NCBI GenBank assembly: GCA_016704435.1
Contig: JADJAB010000003.1
Span: forward strand, 380,200-444,199
Length of the DNA stretch: 64,000 nt
Origin: Rhodobacter sp.
GTDB taxonomy: Bacteria > Pseudomonadota > Alphaproteobacteria > Rhodobacterales > Rhodobacteraceae
Direction: 5' to 3'
A program made the position numbers and the translations under genes. The first letter of the stretch is position 1. Every line of letters begins with the position of its first letter. Below, piece by piece: positions 27,823-38,126 of this stretch. The notes under the pieces were generated by a model. That model was not told where the DNA came from, made no database searches, and saw nothing but the letters and a program-made list of their open reading frames with translations.

Positions 27823-29057
27823 TCAGATCGGGTCTTGCGTGCCGGCTGCGCGGAACCATTCCACGATTTGCGCCCGCTCTTCGGGCTCCATGTAGCTGAG
27901 ATTGCCGGGCGGCATCGCATGGGTATAGCCCGCCTGCATCGCGATCCGCTTGGCCTCATGCGCGATCTGCGCCTCGGTCTCCAGCACCACGCCCTTTGGC
28001 GGCCAGTACATGCCGTCCCAGGACGGTTCGGCAGCGTGGCACATGCTGCAGCGGCCCTGCACGATGCCGACCACACCCTCGAAGCCCGGCGCAGAGGCGT
28101 AGACCAGTGCGGCACCTTGCAGCTTTGCCTCTGCCTCGGGCACCGTGCGCATCGGCTGGGTCGAGAGCCAGGCAATCGCCAGAAACAGCAGGACCGTCGC
28201 CACCCAGGTCCAGTGCGGGCTGCCCTTGCGGGCGTGCCGGGTGTTGAACCAGTGCCGGATCGTGACGCCCATCAGGAAGACGAGGCTGGCGATCACCCAG
28301 TTCCACTCGGTCGCGAAGATCAGCGGGTAGTGGTTCGACAGCATCAGGAAGATCACCGGCAGCGTCAGATAGTTGTTATGCGTGCTGCGCTGCTTGGCGA
28401 TCTTGCCGTATTTCGGGTCCGGGGTGCGGCCTGCCTTCAGATCGGCCACCACCACGCGCTGGTTGGGCATGATGATGAAAAAGACGTTCGCCGACATGAT
28501 CGTGGCGGTGAAGGCACCCAGGTGCAGCATCGCGGCGCGACCGGAAAACACCTGGGTGTAGAACCAGCTCATCGCCACCAGCACCGCGAACAGTGCCAGC
28601 ATCAGCACGTTCTGGTCGGCATGGACGAACACCTTGCACAGCGTGTTATAGGCCACCCAGCCAAAGGCCAGCGAGGCCATCGAGATCGCCACCGCCTGCC
28701 AGACCTGCAGTTCCATCACCTGCGGGTCGATCAGGAACAGCTCTGCCCCCAGGTAGTAGACCAGCGCCAGCATGGCAAAGCCGGAAAGCCAGGTGGCATA
28801 GCTTTCCCATTTGAACCAAGTCAGGTGGTCGGGCATCGACGCCGGCGCCACCAGGTATTTCTGGATGTGGTAGAAGCCGCCGCCATGCACCTGCCACTCC
28901 TCGCCATCGGCCCCGAGGCCAGGTTGCGGTCGCGGTGCAGACCCAGATCCAGCGCGATGAAGTAGAACGAACTGCCGATCCAGGCGATCGCCGTGATGAC
29001 GTGCAGCCACCTCGTCCCGATCTCGACCCATTCCCAAAGCACGACCCAGTCATACAT
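27823..29057 (-). CDS. puuD: PuuD-type membrane urate oxidase with cytochrome c domain (one-base frameshift)
   Basis: Rebuilt length is about 412 residues. The N-terminal frame (MYDWVVLWEWVEIGTRWLHV, TAIAWIGSSFYFIALDLGL) is followed by DGEEWQVHGGGFYHIQKYLV in another frame. One missing base in a CCCC run at 28911-28914 restores LASGADGEEW. Seven or eight membrane helices follow, then a C-terminal haem c motif, CSMCHA, and a Met-bearing THAMPPGN. PuuD oxidises urate to 5-hydroxyisourate and passes electrons to the respiratory chain instead of making peroxide. The start has GGGGAGG upstream. It is divergent from a LysR gene. Confidence 0.9.
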
Positions 29058-29098
29058 GGCCAACCTCCCCAGTTGATCGCGAAACGCTATACCCAAGA

Positions 29099-29127
29099 GG
29101 CATTTGCTGATAATCCTGTCAAATGCC
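29099..29127. promoter_or_regulatory. Candidate LysR operator between puuD and its divergent regulator
   Basis: A perfect inverted repeat, GGCATTTG (29099-29106) and CAAATGCC (29120-29127), has a 13-base AT-rich spacer. Its centre is about 56 bases from both start codons. Divergent LysR genes normally bind such a dyad to control themselves and the neighbour. The ligand is not known; urate or a breakdown product is a guess. Confidence 0.6.
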
Positions 29128-29169
29128 GGATCACTTTCAACCCGGAGCGTATAATCCCCGGATGCCCGC

Positions 29170-30093
29170 ATGGCCTATGTGAACAATATCCGCATGTTCG
29201 TCCGGGTCTACGAATTGGGCAACATGTCGGCTGCGGCGCGCGATCAGCGCACTTCGCCCGCCGTCGCCTCGGCCCGCATCTCGGAACTGGAAAAGCATCT
29301 GGGTGTGCGGCTGTTCAACCGCACCACCCGCAGCCTGCAGGCCACCGAGAACGGCCGCATCTTCTATGACGGTGCCAAGAAGGTCCTCGATGCCATCGAC
29401 GATGCCGAAGCCGCGGTGATGGACGTCACGCAAAACCCGCGCGGCACCATCTTTGTCGCCGCCCCCCTGGGCATCGGCAGGCGGCTGATCGCGCCGCATG
29501 TGCCGGCGTTCAAGGACCTTTATCCGCAGATCGACGTGCGGCTGCGGCTCAGCGACCGGTCGATCGACGTGGTGGCCGAGGGCATCGACGTCGCCTTCCA
29601 CCTGGGCATCCTGGAAGACAGCACGCTGAAGGTGCAACTGATCGCCGATTGCCCGCGCATCCTGTGCGCCGCCCCGGCCTATGTTACCCGGCGCGGCATG
29701 CCCGATGATGGCGAGGCGCTGCTGGCCGACCGGCATGATTGCCTGAACCTGCGGTTTCCCGGCGCGAAGGAATTCCAGTGGATGCTCTCCACCCCCGAGG
29801 GGCCCCGGCGGTTCGAGATCGCGGGCCCCTTCGAATCGGATGACGGCGATGTACTGACCGGCTGGGCGCTGGATGGCCGCGGCATCGTGATGAAGCCCGT
29901 CTTCGACGTGGCCGAGCATCTGCGCGCCGGCCGGCTGGTGCCGGTCGCCACCGCCACGCCGCCGGTGCCGACGCAGCTTTCCAGCCTGTCGCAGCACCGC
30001 CGGTTGAAAGACCCCAAGGTGCGGCTGTTCACCGATTACATGGCCGCCCGCATCAAGGACGAGATGCGCCGCGCCATCGGCGGCACGACATAG
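29170..30093 (+). CDS. LysR family transcriptional regulator, probably of urate breakdown
   Basis: 307 residues. The winged helix is at about 5-65 (FVRVYELGNMSAAARDQRTS, ASARISELEKHLGVRLFNRT). The effector domain runs from about 90 (IFVAAPLGIGRRLIAPHVPA) and ends at residue 305. Sequence type is near the PecT/CrgA-like branch of LTTRs. Position next to puuD and across a shared dyad suggests it controls the urate genes. A strong terminator follows the stop. Confidence 0.9.
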   Translation: MAYVNNIRMFVRVYELGNMSAAARDQRTSPAVASARISELEKHLGVRLFNRTTRSLQATENGRIFYDGAKKVLDAIDDAEAAVMDVTQNPRGTIFVAAPLGIGRRLIAPHVPAFKDLYPQIDVRLRLSDRSIDVVAEGIDVAFHLGILEDSTLKVQLIADCPRILCAAPAYVTRRGMPDDGEALLADRHDCLNLRFPGAKEFQWMLSTPEGPRRFEIAGPFESDDGDVLTGWALDGRGIVMKPVFDVAEHLRAGRLVPVATATPPVPTQLSSLSQHRRLKDPKVRLFTDYMAARIKDEMRRAIGGTT

Positions 30094-30094
30094 C

Positions 30095-30128
30095 AAAAGG
30101 GGCACGAGGTTTCCCCCGCGCCCCTTTT
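30095..30128. terminator. Bidirectional terminator
   Basis: AAAAGGGGC (30095-30103) pairs with GCCCCTTTT (30120-30128) around a 16-base loop, giving an A-tract and a T-tract. It separates the plus-strand LysR gene from the convergent DUF2125 gene. Confidence 0.8.
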
Positions 30129-30142
30129 CAGCCTTGCGGCGA

Positions 30143-31645
30143 CTACTGGATCTGCTGGCCGTTCACGAAGATCGCGAAACCTTCCTTGGCTTCGATCTTC
30201 GAGGTCAGACTGTCGTCGCCCGTGGGCGTCATGAACATGCCCATCATCATCCGCGCGCTCATCGCGTCCTGCTCTTGCAGCAGGCCGGTGGCGATCAGCC
30301 CGTCGATCAGCGCATTGGCGCCCGAGACGTTCACCGTAGCGGTGCCCAGCGGCATCGGGATGCCCATCGAGTTGTCGAAGGTGAAGGCGCCGTTGGCGTC
30401 CAGCGCGGCCCCGGCCACCTTCAGCGAGATGTCGGTGATGTCCAGCTTTTCCGGCGCCGGGATCGGCGGCATGGCGCCGGTTTCCTCGGCCTCCATCAGA
30501 CCGATGAAATCAAGCGTCGTCTTGCCTGAGACGTCGATGTTCAGGTCCAGCGGCTCGCGCTTCAGCGCGGCGCCGGGGTCGAACATGCCCCAGACGCCAT
30601 CGCTCAGCGTCAGTTGGGTCAGCTTCGTCTGCAGCAGAACATCCGCCGGGGTCGTGGCCATGACCGGCATGACCATGTTCATCACCACCGCGCCGACCGA
30701 AATCTCGACCGGGGCCGGCATTGCCGGGCTGGTCAAGCTCAACTGCAGCCCCGCGCCTTCCGAGCGCACGTCGATGACATCCTTGTTGAACACGAACGCG
30801 CCCTTGCTGGGCTGGCCCGAAATCGTCATCTCATACGGGAAAAACTGATCTTCCTGCTTGGCCGAGCCGGTGTTGCCGCCCTGCTCGAAGAGCATGGCGA
30901 CGGCAAAGCCCTCGTCCAGGATCTTGCGGAAGTCGGCAGCACCCTGCACCGCCATCAGCGAAGTGGTCGAGGGCATGGTCACGCCCAGGTTCATCACCAT
31001 GTCCGTGGTCTCGCTGTGCGAGGTGGTCTTCATCTGCAGACCGGGATCGTCGGAGTTGAAGTCATAGGCAAAGCCTGCGGCGTTCAGGTCCAGGCCAAAG
31101 GCCCGGTTGGCGCCCGGCGCGTCGGAATACTTGCCTGCAAGGCCCTGCATCCCGACCTTGCCCGAATTGGTGATCACCGGGGTCGGCTGCTCGGCATCCC
31201 AGGAATAGCCTTCGTAGGAGACGTTGAAATCCACATCCAGCTTGGCGGCGGTGAAGTCGTAGACCAGCGCCCCGCCATCTTCACGGGCGACGATGGTCAG
31301 CCCGTCATGCGCGACACCCATCTTGAAGACGTTCGTGCCCTCGGTCATGTCCACGCCCATCGCGGCACCGGGACGGATGGTGACCGATCCGTCGCCTTCC
31401 TCGGTCAGCGTCATGTCCGAGATGGTGAAGGCCGCCGGCGCGCCCTGCGGCATGATCGACACGCCATTCAGCGTCAGCACGCCGCCCGCATTGGATTCGG
31501 TCGCGGCCGTGATCGCGACATCGCCCATCGCGGCCCCGTCCTTCCACGACTGCCAGACCTGATCGGCCGTCAGGGCCGCGTGGGCGGTTCCGCCCATCAA
31601 AATCACCAGCGCCGGCGCTGCAGCAAAAGTCTTGAATCGAAACAT
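30143..31645 (-). CDS. DUF2125 exported protein
   Basis: 500 residues with a signal peptide (MFRFKTFAAAPALVILMGGT, cleaved near AHA) and a long beta-rich body of repeated S/T/D-rich strands such as GGVLTLNGVSIMPQGAPAA. This matches DUF2125 proteins of alphaproteobacteria, which are periplasmic and of unknown role. GAGGAG lies ahead of the ATG at 31645. No link to its neighbours is evident. Confidence 0.8.
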   Translation of the reverse strand: MFRFKTFAAAPALVILMGGTAHAALTADQVWQSWKDGAAMGDVAITAATESNAGGVLTLNGVSIMPQGAPAAFTISDMTLTEEGDGSVTIRPGAAMGVDMTEGTNVFKMGVAHDGLTIVAREDGGALVYDFTAAKLDVDFNVSYEGYSWDAEQPTPVITNSGKVGMQGLAGKYSDAPGANRAFGLDLNAAGFAYDFNSDDPGLQMKTTSHSETTDMVMNLGVTMPSTTSLMAVQGAADFRKILDEGFAVAMLFEQGGNTGSAKQEDQFFPYEMTISGQPSKGAFVFNKDVIDVRSEGAGLQLSLTSPAMPAPVEISVGAVVMNMVMPVMATTPADVLLQTKLTQLTLSDGVWGMFDPGAALKREPLDLNIDVSGKTTLDFIGLMEAEETGAMPPIPAPEKLDITDISLKVAGAALDANGAFTFDNSMGIPMPLGTATVNVSGANALIDGLIATGLLQEQDAMSARMMMGMFMTPTGDDSLTSKIEAKEGFAIFVNGQQIQ

Positions 31646-32300
31646 CTGTGTCTCCTCGAACATGTCGTCTATCCAGAAGCCACAAAAGCCGTTTTGCGTG
31701 GCAACCGCAAGACCGGTATTCATCACCACGTCGTCATGGGCGGCAAGCGGGAAGCGATAGCCATGGCCAGCCAGAACCCGGCGCAGCGGCCCGCTGCGGA
31801 TTGCTGTCGCCGGTCGGGCGGGCGTGATCGCCTTCCTGGTCGTCCGGCCCGCCTGCCCGTTCGTGGCCGGGGGGCCTCGTGGCGAAAGCGGCCCGTGGCT
31901 TTGCCGGCCCCGATGCGGTGGCCCTGCTGCGCCGGCGCCAGCCGCTGTCGCGGCTGATGACCATCGGCCAGTCGATGGGCGGTTTTGCCGCACTTGCGCC
32001 ACCTGCCGGACGGCGTCCGGCGCGGCCCGCAGCTTCCGTTACCCCCGGACAGCCCCGCCCGCTGGCAGTGGACGCGGCGCATCGCCACCCGCCACCCGTC
32101 GCCCACCTGGCCCAGGCCCTGTGCTTTCCAGCCGCGCCGGGCACCGATCATCTGCTGTTTCCCGGCATTTCCCATTCCGGCCTGGCCCCGCACCTGAAAG
32201 CCCGCGGCGTGCTGCCAGGCCTGATCGACCCGCCCGGCACGACGCCGCGCCGCTGCGCATCGCGCCGCGGGGGCCGGCTGCGCCAGCGCCTCTTGCCCGA
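31646..32300 (+). pseudogene. Gap with a probable alpha/beta-hydrolase remnant
   Basis: No intact gene is found in these 655 bases. Plus-strand fragments in different frames resemble a hydrolase: VFITTSSWAA near 31710, a nucleophile-elbow-like MTIGQSMGGFAAL near 31958, HLRHLPDGV right after in another frame, and LLFPGISHSGLAPHLKARGV near 32150. Several shifts and missing parts would be needed to join them. The call rests on short motifs only and could be wrong. Confidence 0.4.
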
Positions 32301-32660
32301 TCAGCTGCCGCGATAGGTCGAATAGGCGAAGGGAGAGATCAGGAGCGGCACATGATAGTGCTGCCCCGCGTCCGGCACGCCAAATCGGATCGGGATCTGG
32401 TCAAGGAACAGCACCTCGCCCGCCGACTGCCCGCTGGCGCGCAGATAATCGCCGGCGAAGAACACCAGCTCATAGCTGCCCACGGTGAAATCCTTGCCCG
32501 CCAGCATCGGCGCATCGGTCCGCCCGTCGGCATTGGTCACCGTCTCGGCGATCTTGCGGTGGGAATTTCCCGACACCCGGTAAAGCACGATCTTCACCCC
32601 TGCCGCCGGTTTTCCCAGCGCGGTATCCAGAACATGCGTCGTCAGCCGGCCACCTGTCAT
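32301..32660 (-). CDS. uraH: 5-hydroxyisourate hydrolase
   Basis: 119 residues. The transthyretin-like HIU hydrolase marks are present: RLTTHVLDTALGKPAAGVKI with the N-terminal active-site His, HYHVPLLISPFAYSTYRGS with a second His pair, and the diagnostic C-terminal YRGS. It converts 5-hydroxyisourate made by PuuD into OHCU. It is divergent from puuE-uraD, which carries the next two steps. Confidence 0.95.
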   Translation of the reverse strand: MTGGRLTTHVLDTALGKPAAGVKIVLYRVSGNSHRKIAETVTNADGRTDAPMLAGKDFTVGSYELVFFAGDYLRASGQSAGEVLFLDQIPIRFGVPDAGQHYHVPLLISPFAYSTYRGS

Positions 32661-32713
32661 CTTGACGCTCCTTCGCCCCGTGTTGCGGCAAGCAAAGCAC
32701 GTTTCTGCCCGCT

Positions 32714-32763
32714 GGGCGAGCGCATGGTCGCCCGAAAGGTCTTTCGCGGATTTCTTGAAAGAA
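32714..32763. promoter_or_regulatory. Three inverted repeats in the uraH/puuE divergent region
   Basis: Within the 151-base gap are GGGCGA-N8-TCGCCC (32714-32733), GAAAG-GT-CTTTC (32734-32745) and TTTCTTGAAAGAA (32751-32763), back to back. Such a dense patch between divergent urate genes is likely a control region. None is the GGCATTTG dyad found by puuD. Confidence 0.45.
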
Positions 32764-32811
32764 TTTTCTGCGCACCGGCTCTAATCTCTCGCGACCTGCA
32801 GGAGCTGCCCG

Positions 32812-34223
32812 ATGACCCGCTACCCCCGCGATTTCCGTGGCCATGGCCCGACCCCGCCCGATGCCGCCTGGCCTGGCGGCGCCAGGGTCGCCGTCTCGAT
32901 CGTGCTGAACTACGAGGAAGGCGGCGAAAACAACCTGCTGCACGGCGACGGGCAGTCCGAGGCTTTCCTCAGCGACATCGCCGGCGCCGCGCCCTGGCCG
33001 GGCCTGCGGCACTGGAACATGGAATCGATTTACGACTACGGCGCGCGGGCCGGGTTCTGGCGGCTGCATCGCCTGTTCACCGAACGCGACATTCCGCTGA
33101 CGATCTACGGCGTCACAACCGCGCTGGCCCGCAACCCCGAACAGGTTGCCGCGATGAAGGCGGCCGGATGGGAGATTGCCAGCCACGGGCTGAAATGGGT
33201 CGATCACCGCGACATGCCGCCCGAGGAAGAGGCCGCCCAGATCGCCGAGAGCTTCCGCCTGCACGAAGAAGTCGTCGGAGAGCCACCGCAGGGCTGGTAT
33301 ACCGGGCGGTGCAGCATGAACACCGTCCGGCTGACCGCCGAGACCCGCAAGCTGGCCTGGATCTCCGACACCTATGACGATGATCTGCCCTACTGGCGCG
33401 AATATGGCGACCATGACCAGCTGGTCATCCCCTATACGCTGGAAGCCAACGACATGCGCTTTGCCACCGCGCCCGGCTACATCACCGGTGAACAGTTCTT
33501 CACCTACCTGAAAGACAGCTTCGACACCCTTTACGAAGAAGGGGGCGAAGGCCGCGCCAAGATGTTTTCCGTCGGGCTGCACAACCGCCTGATCGGCCGT
33601 CCGGGCAAGGTGGCGGGCCTTCGAAAGTTTCTCGACTATGCACAATCGCATCAAGGCGTCTGGTTTCCCCGTCGCATCGACATTGCCGAGCATTGGGCGA
33701 AAACCCATCCGCACAAGCGCATCGAGCGGCCATCGCAGATGGCGCGAAACCGCTTTGTCGAGCGTTTTGGCTCCATTTTCGAACATTCGCCCTGGATCGC
33801 CGACCGCGCCTGGGCGCTGGAGCTGGGCCCGGCGCATGACTGCGCCACCGGCCTGCACAACGCGCTCTGCCGGATGTTCCGCTCGGCCACGGCGGCCGAA
33901 CGCCTTGACGTGCTGACCGCGCACCCCGACCTTGCCGGCAAGCTGGCAGCGGCCAGACGGCTTACGGCGGAATCGACGCATGAGCAGGCCTCTGCCGCGC
34001 TTGACGCGCTGACCGACGATGAGCGCGCCACCTTCCAGAAACTGAACGCCGACTACGTTGCCAAGCACGGATTCCCGTTCATCATCGCGGTGCGCGACAA
34101 CACCAAGGACACCATCCTTGCCGCCTTCCACGCCCGGATCGGCAACGACACCACCACCGAATTCGCCACCGCCTGCGCCCAGGTGGAACGCATCGCCGAA
34201 CTGCGCCTGAAGGACCAATTGCC

Positions 34224-34227
<4 letters not shown>
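32812..34227 (+). CDS. puuE-uraD: Allantoinase PuuE fused to OHCU decarboxylase UraD
   Basis: 471 residues in two parts. Residues 1 to about 305 are PuuE, a NodB-like metal-independent allantoinase (RYPRDFRGHGPTPPDAAWPG, NYEEGGENNLLHGDGQSE, GRCSMNTVRLTAETRKLAWI). The rest, about 310-471, is UraD (RFVERFGSIFEHSPWIADRA with the catalytic His, and LNADYVAKHGFPFIIAVRDN). UraD would turn OHCU into S-allantoin and PuuE would open it to allantoate, so consecutive steps sit on one chain. The stop overlaps the next start (ATGA). Confidence 0.93.
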
Positions 34228-35065
<838 letters not shown>

Positions 35066-35082
35066 AGTCCGAAGACGAGCGC

Positions 35083-35559
35083 ATGAGACAGCTGCGCCCC
35101 GAACCCCTGACCGCCGCCGCCTTCGCCCGCTTCGGCGAGGTGCTGGAGGCATCAGGTGATTTCCGCCTGATCAACCAAGGGCTTTGCAAGCGCCACCACG
35201 ACCGGGCACAGATGGATTTCGGCCCCGAAGGCCGCGCCGGGATTTCCATCTTCCATGCCGAACCCCGCGCCCTGCCCCACAGCTTTGATCTGATCGAACG
35301 CCACCCCGAGGGCAGCCAGGCCTTCCTGCCGATGACCGCGCATCCCTTCCTGGTGATCGTGGCCAAAGACCCGCAAGCCACCCCGCAAGCCTTCCTGACC
35401 AATGGCGCGCAAGGCATCAACCTGCACCGCGGCACCTGGCATGGCGTGCTGACGCCGCTGCACGCCCCCGGCCTTTTCGCCGTGGTCGACCGCATCGGCG
35501 CCACGCCCAACCTTGAAGAACACCGGTTCACCGAACCGTGGACGGTTCTTGCCCCCTGA
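35083..35559 (+). CDS. allA: Ureidoglycolate lyase
   Basis: 158 residues. The AllA family signatures are LRPEPLTAAAFARFGEVLEA, GISIFHAEPRALPHSFDLIE, FLPMTAHPFLVIVAKD and NLHRGTWHGVLTPLHAPGLF. It cleaves ureidoglycolate to glyoxylate and urea, the last step of the cluster. The ATG at 35083 begins right at the homology; an in-frame GTG at 35062 overlaps the previous stop and is an alternative. Confidence 0.93.
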   Translation: MRQLRPEPLTAAAFARFGEVLEASGDFRLINQGLCKRHHDRAQMDFGPEGRAGISIFHAEPRALPHSFDLIERHPEGSQAFLPMTAHPFLVIVAKDPQATPQAFLTNGAQGINLHRGTWHGVLTPLHAPGLFAVVDRIGATPNLEEHRFTEPWTVLAP

Positions 35560-35661
35560 CCCGAGGAGAGGTCCCGAGGCAAGCCTAACCGGATCGCACC
35601 CTGGGGGGCAGTGCGAAGACGGCGCGAATACAAACGCCCCGAGGGAAAGGAAACGCCAGAC

Positions 35662-37149
35662 ATGGCAACACAGGTTCATCCGGTGGACGAGGTTCTCGCC
35701 CCACCCAAACTCTTTACGCTCGGCCTGCAGCACGTTCTGGTGATGTATGCCGGCGCCGTCGCCGTGCCGCTGATCATCGGCCGCGCACTGAAACTGGACC
35801 CGGCCGATGTGGCCTTCCTGATCTCGGCCGACCTTTTCGTCTGCGGCATCGCCACGCTGATCCAGTCGGTTGGCGTGACCCAATGGTTCGGCATCAAGCT
35901 GCCGGTAATGATGGGCGTGACCTTCGCCGCCGTCGGACCGATGCAGGCAATGGCCGGCACCGAGGGCGGGACCGATGCCGCACGCACGATCTTTGGAGCC
36001 ATCATGGCGGCGGGTGTGATTTCTCTGATCATGGCGCCATTCGTCAGCCGGATGATCCGCTTCTTCCCGCCCGTGGTGACCGGCACGATCATCCTTGTCA
36101 TCGGCGTGTCGCTGATGCGGATCGGCATCAACTGGATCTTCGGCAACCCCTTCGGCCCGACCGCACCGTCCGTCGTCGATCCCGCCCATGCCGACTGGCT
36201 GAAAGCGGTGACCGAGGGCGTCGCTGCGGGCACTGTCACCGGCTTGCCCGAGCTTCCGGGCGGTCTGGCGCTGGCCTCCAAGCTGACCAACCCGGCCTAT
36301 GCGCCGCTTGGCAACATCCTTGTCTCGGCCATCGTGCTTGGGTCGATCCTTCTGATCGCGCGTTTCGCCAAGGGCTTCATCTCGAATATCTCGGTGCTCC
36401 TGGGCATCGTGATCGGCGCGATCATCGCCGTCGCCATGGGCGCCATGACCTTCGGCAAGGTCGCCGATGCCAGCTGGTTCGGCCTGATCACGCCCTTCCA
36501 CTTCGGCACCCCGATCTTTTCGCTGGTGCCGATCATCACCATGACGCTGGTGATGATCGTGGTGATGATCGAATCCACCGGCATGTTCCTGGCTTTGGGA
36601 GAGATGACCGGCAAGAAAGTGACCCAGCCGATGCTGTCCGCCGGTCTGCGGACCGATGGCCTGGGCACGCTGATCGGCGGCATCTTCAACACCTTCCCCT
36701 ATACCTCGTTCAGCCAGAACGTCGGCCTTGTCGGTGTCACCGGCATCAAGTCGCGCTGGGTTTGTGTGGCGGGCGGCCTGATCCTGATCGTCCTCGGTCT
36801 GGTGCCGAAGATGGGTGCGCTGGTTGAATCGGTGCCGACGATGGGACTGGGCGGCGCGGGTCTGGTGATGTTCGGCATGGTTGCGGCCACCGGCATCCGC
36901 ATCCTGTCCAGCGTCAACTTCACCTCGAACCGCAACAACCTGTTTGTCGTGGCCGTCAGCCTCGGCATGGGAATGATCCCGCTGATCGCGCCCAACTTCA
37001 AGCAGTGGATCTGGCATGACATCCACCCGCTGATCGAATCCGGCATCCTCTTGGCCTCGATCACCGCTGTCGCGCTGAATGCCTTCTTCAACGGCGCCAA
37101 GGGCTCGGCCGACGATGCAAAGGCCACCGCGATGCAGGCCGACCACTAG
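35662..37149 (+). CDS. NCS2 purine permease (urate/xanthine type)
   Basis: 495 residues with about 12-14 membrane helices. NCS2 marks include FTLGLQHVLVMYAGAVAVPL, GIKLPVMMGVTFAAVGPMQA and the signature NVGLVGVTGIKSRWVCVAGG. Position right after allA, the last urate gene, implies uptake of urate or xanthine. The ATG at 35662 has AAAGGA ahead; the frame is open from 35611. The 102 bases before it hold no recognised control site. A terminator follows at 37171. Confidence 0.9.
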   Translation: MATQVHPVDEVLAPPKLFTLGLQHVLVMYAGAVAVPLIIGRALKLDPADVAFLISADLFVCGIATLIQSVGVTQWFGIKLPVMMGVTFAAVGPMQAMAGTEGGTDAARTIFGAIMAAGVISLIMAPFVSRMIRFFPPVVTGTIILVIGVSLMRIGINWIFGNPFGPTAPSVVDPAHADWLKAVTEGVAAGTVTGLPELPGGLALASKLTNPAYAPLGNILVSAIVLGSILLIARFAKGFISNISVLLGIVIGAIIAVAMGAMTFGKVADASWFGLITPFHFGTPIFSLVPIITMTLVMIVVMIESTGMFLALGEMTGKKVTQPMLSAGLRTDGLGTLIGGIFNTFPYTSFSQNVGLVGVTGIKSRWVCVAGGLILIVLGLVPKMGALVESVPTMGLGGAGLVMFGMVAATGIRILSSVNFTSNRNNLFVVAVSLGMGMIPLIAPNFKQWIWHDIHPLIESGILLASITAVALNAFFNGAKGSADDAKATAMQADH

Positions 37150-37170
37150 GCCACCCGACTGGGAGACCTG

Positions 37171-37201
37171 AAAAGCCGCGGGGGAAACCTTCGCGGCTTT
37201 T
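37171..37201 (+). terminator. Rho-independent terminator after the permease
   Basis: AAAAGCCGCG (37171-37180) pairs with CGCGGCTTTT (37192-37201) and continues into more T, with an 11-base loop. It closes the plus-strand urate operon. Confidence 0.88.
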
Positions 37202-37263
37202 TGCTTTGCAGCATCGCCAGATCGGGTGCCACATTGGCTGCAACCTCGGAAAGGGAACACACC

Positions 37264-38078
37264 ATGAAGGTCGGCCAGCTTGCCCTCTGCCTTCTTCTCG
37301 CCCTGACCCCTCTGCCCGCGCTGGCCGAAACGCCGGTGCCTGCGCAAGCCGACTGGGTCGCCGCCCGCAAGTTCGCGACCACCTCCGACGGCCTGACCCT
37401 GAGCTATGTCGAGGCCGGAAATCCCAACGGCCCGCCGCTTGTGCTGCTGCATGGCTATTCGGACAATTCCCGCAGCTGGTCGCTTCTGGCGCCGCTGCTG
37501 GTCGACCGCCGCCTGATCATGCTGGATCTGCGCGGCCATGGCGGCTCTGCCGCCCCGGCCTGCTGCTACGGCCCCGACAGCCTGGCTCGGTCACAGCCGT
37601 CGCCCTCGCCGCCTGGTATCCTGACCGGGTCAACCATCTGGTGCTGGTCTCCACCGCGCTTGCCATGCCCGCCGCCCCCACTGAATGGCTCTGGGCCAAT
37701 GTGCCGGGCCTGCCCGACACCATCGACCCGCAAAGCCAGTTCATGCTGGACTGGTACTGGAAGCCCAACCCGGTCCCGGCCGATTTCATCGACCGCGAGC
37801 GCGGTGAAAGTGCCGCCACCCCGCGTCAGGCCTGGATAGGCGTCTTGCGCGGGCTGTCGGCGATGGACCTGACCAAGGTGGCGCCCATGGTGCAGGCCCC
37901 GACCATGATCCTCTGGGGCGACCAGGACGGCTTTTTCGACGCTGCCAGCCAGGACGCGGTCAAGGCCGCCTTCCCCTCGGCCACATACGAATCCTTCACA
38001 GGCTTCGGCCACAACATGTTCTGGGAGGTGCCCGATCAGGTCGCCGCCAAGGTGGTGCCCTTCCTCGAAGCCCCCTGA
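37264..38078 (+). pseudogene. Exported alpha/beta hydrolase with internal deletion of the active-site serine region
   Basis: The first frame has a signal peptide (MKVGQLALCLLLALTPLPAL), then LVLLHGYSDNSRSWSLLAPL and LDLRGHGGSAAPACCYGPDS. At about 37587 it jumps to GSVTAVALAAWYPDRVNHLV in another frame. The segment normally between, about 25 residues with the GHSMG nucleophile elbow, is absent. The rest is normal: a late Asp (LWGDQDGFFDAAS) and His (GFGHNMFWEV). Without the Ser it cannot work as a hydrolase. A true deletion or a collapsed assembly are both possible. Confidence 0.8.
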
Positions 38079-38126
38079 GAGCCAATCAGCTTGCCATCGC
38101 GCAGCCAGCGCGTGAAGATCGCGCCC

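Noticed and set aside
31723..32193. Minus-strand 156-codon open frame in the gap after the DUF2125 gene
   Set aside because: Low-complexity Gly/Arg sequence without domain; plus-strand hydrolase-like fragments explain the region better.
35152..37539. A 795-codon His/Asp/Gln-rich frame opposite the NCS2 permease
   Set aside because: It is the complement of a hydrophobic membrane protein, which always yields such polar sequence.
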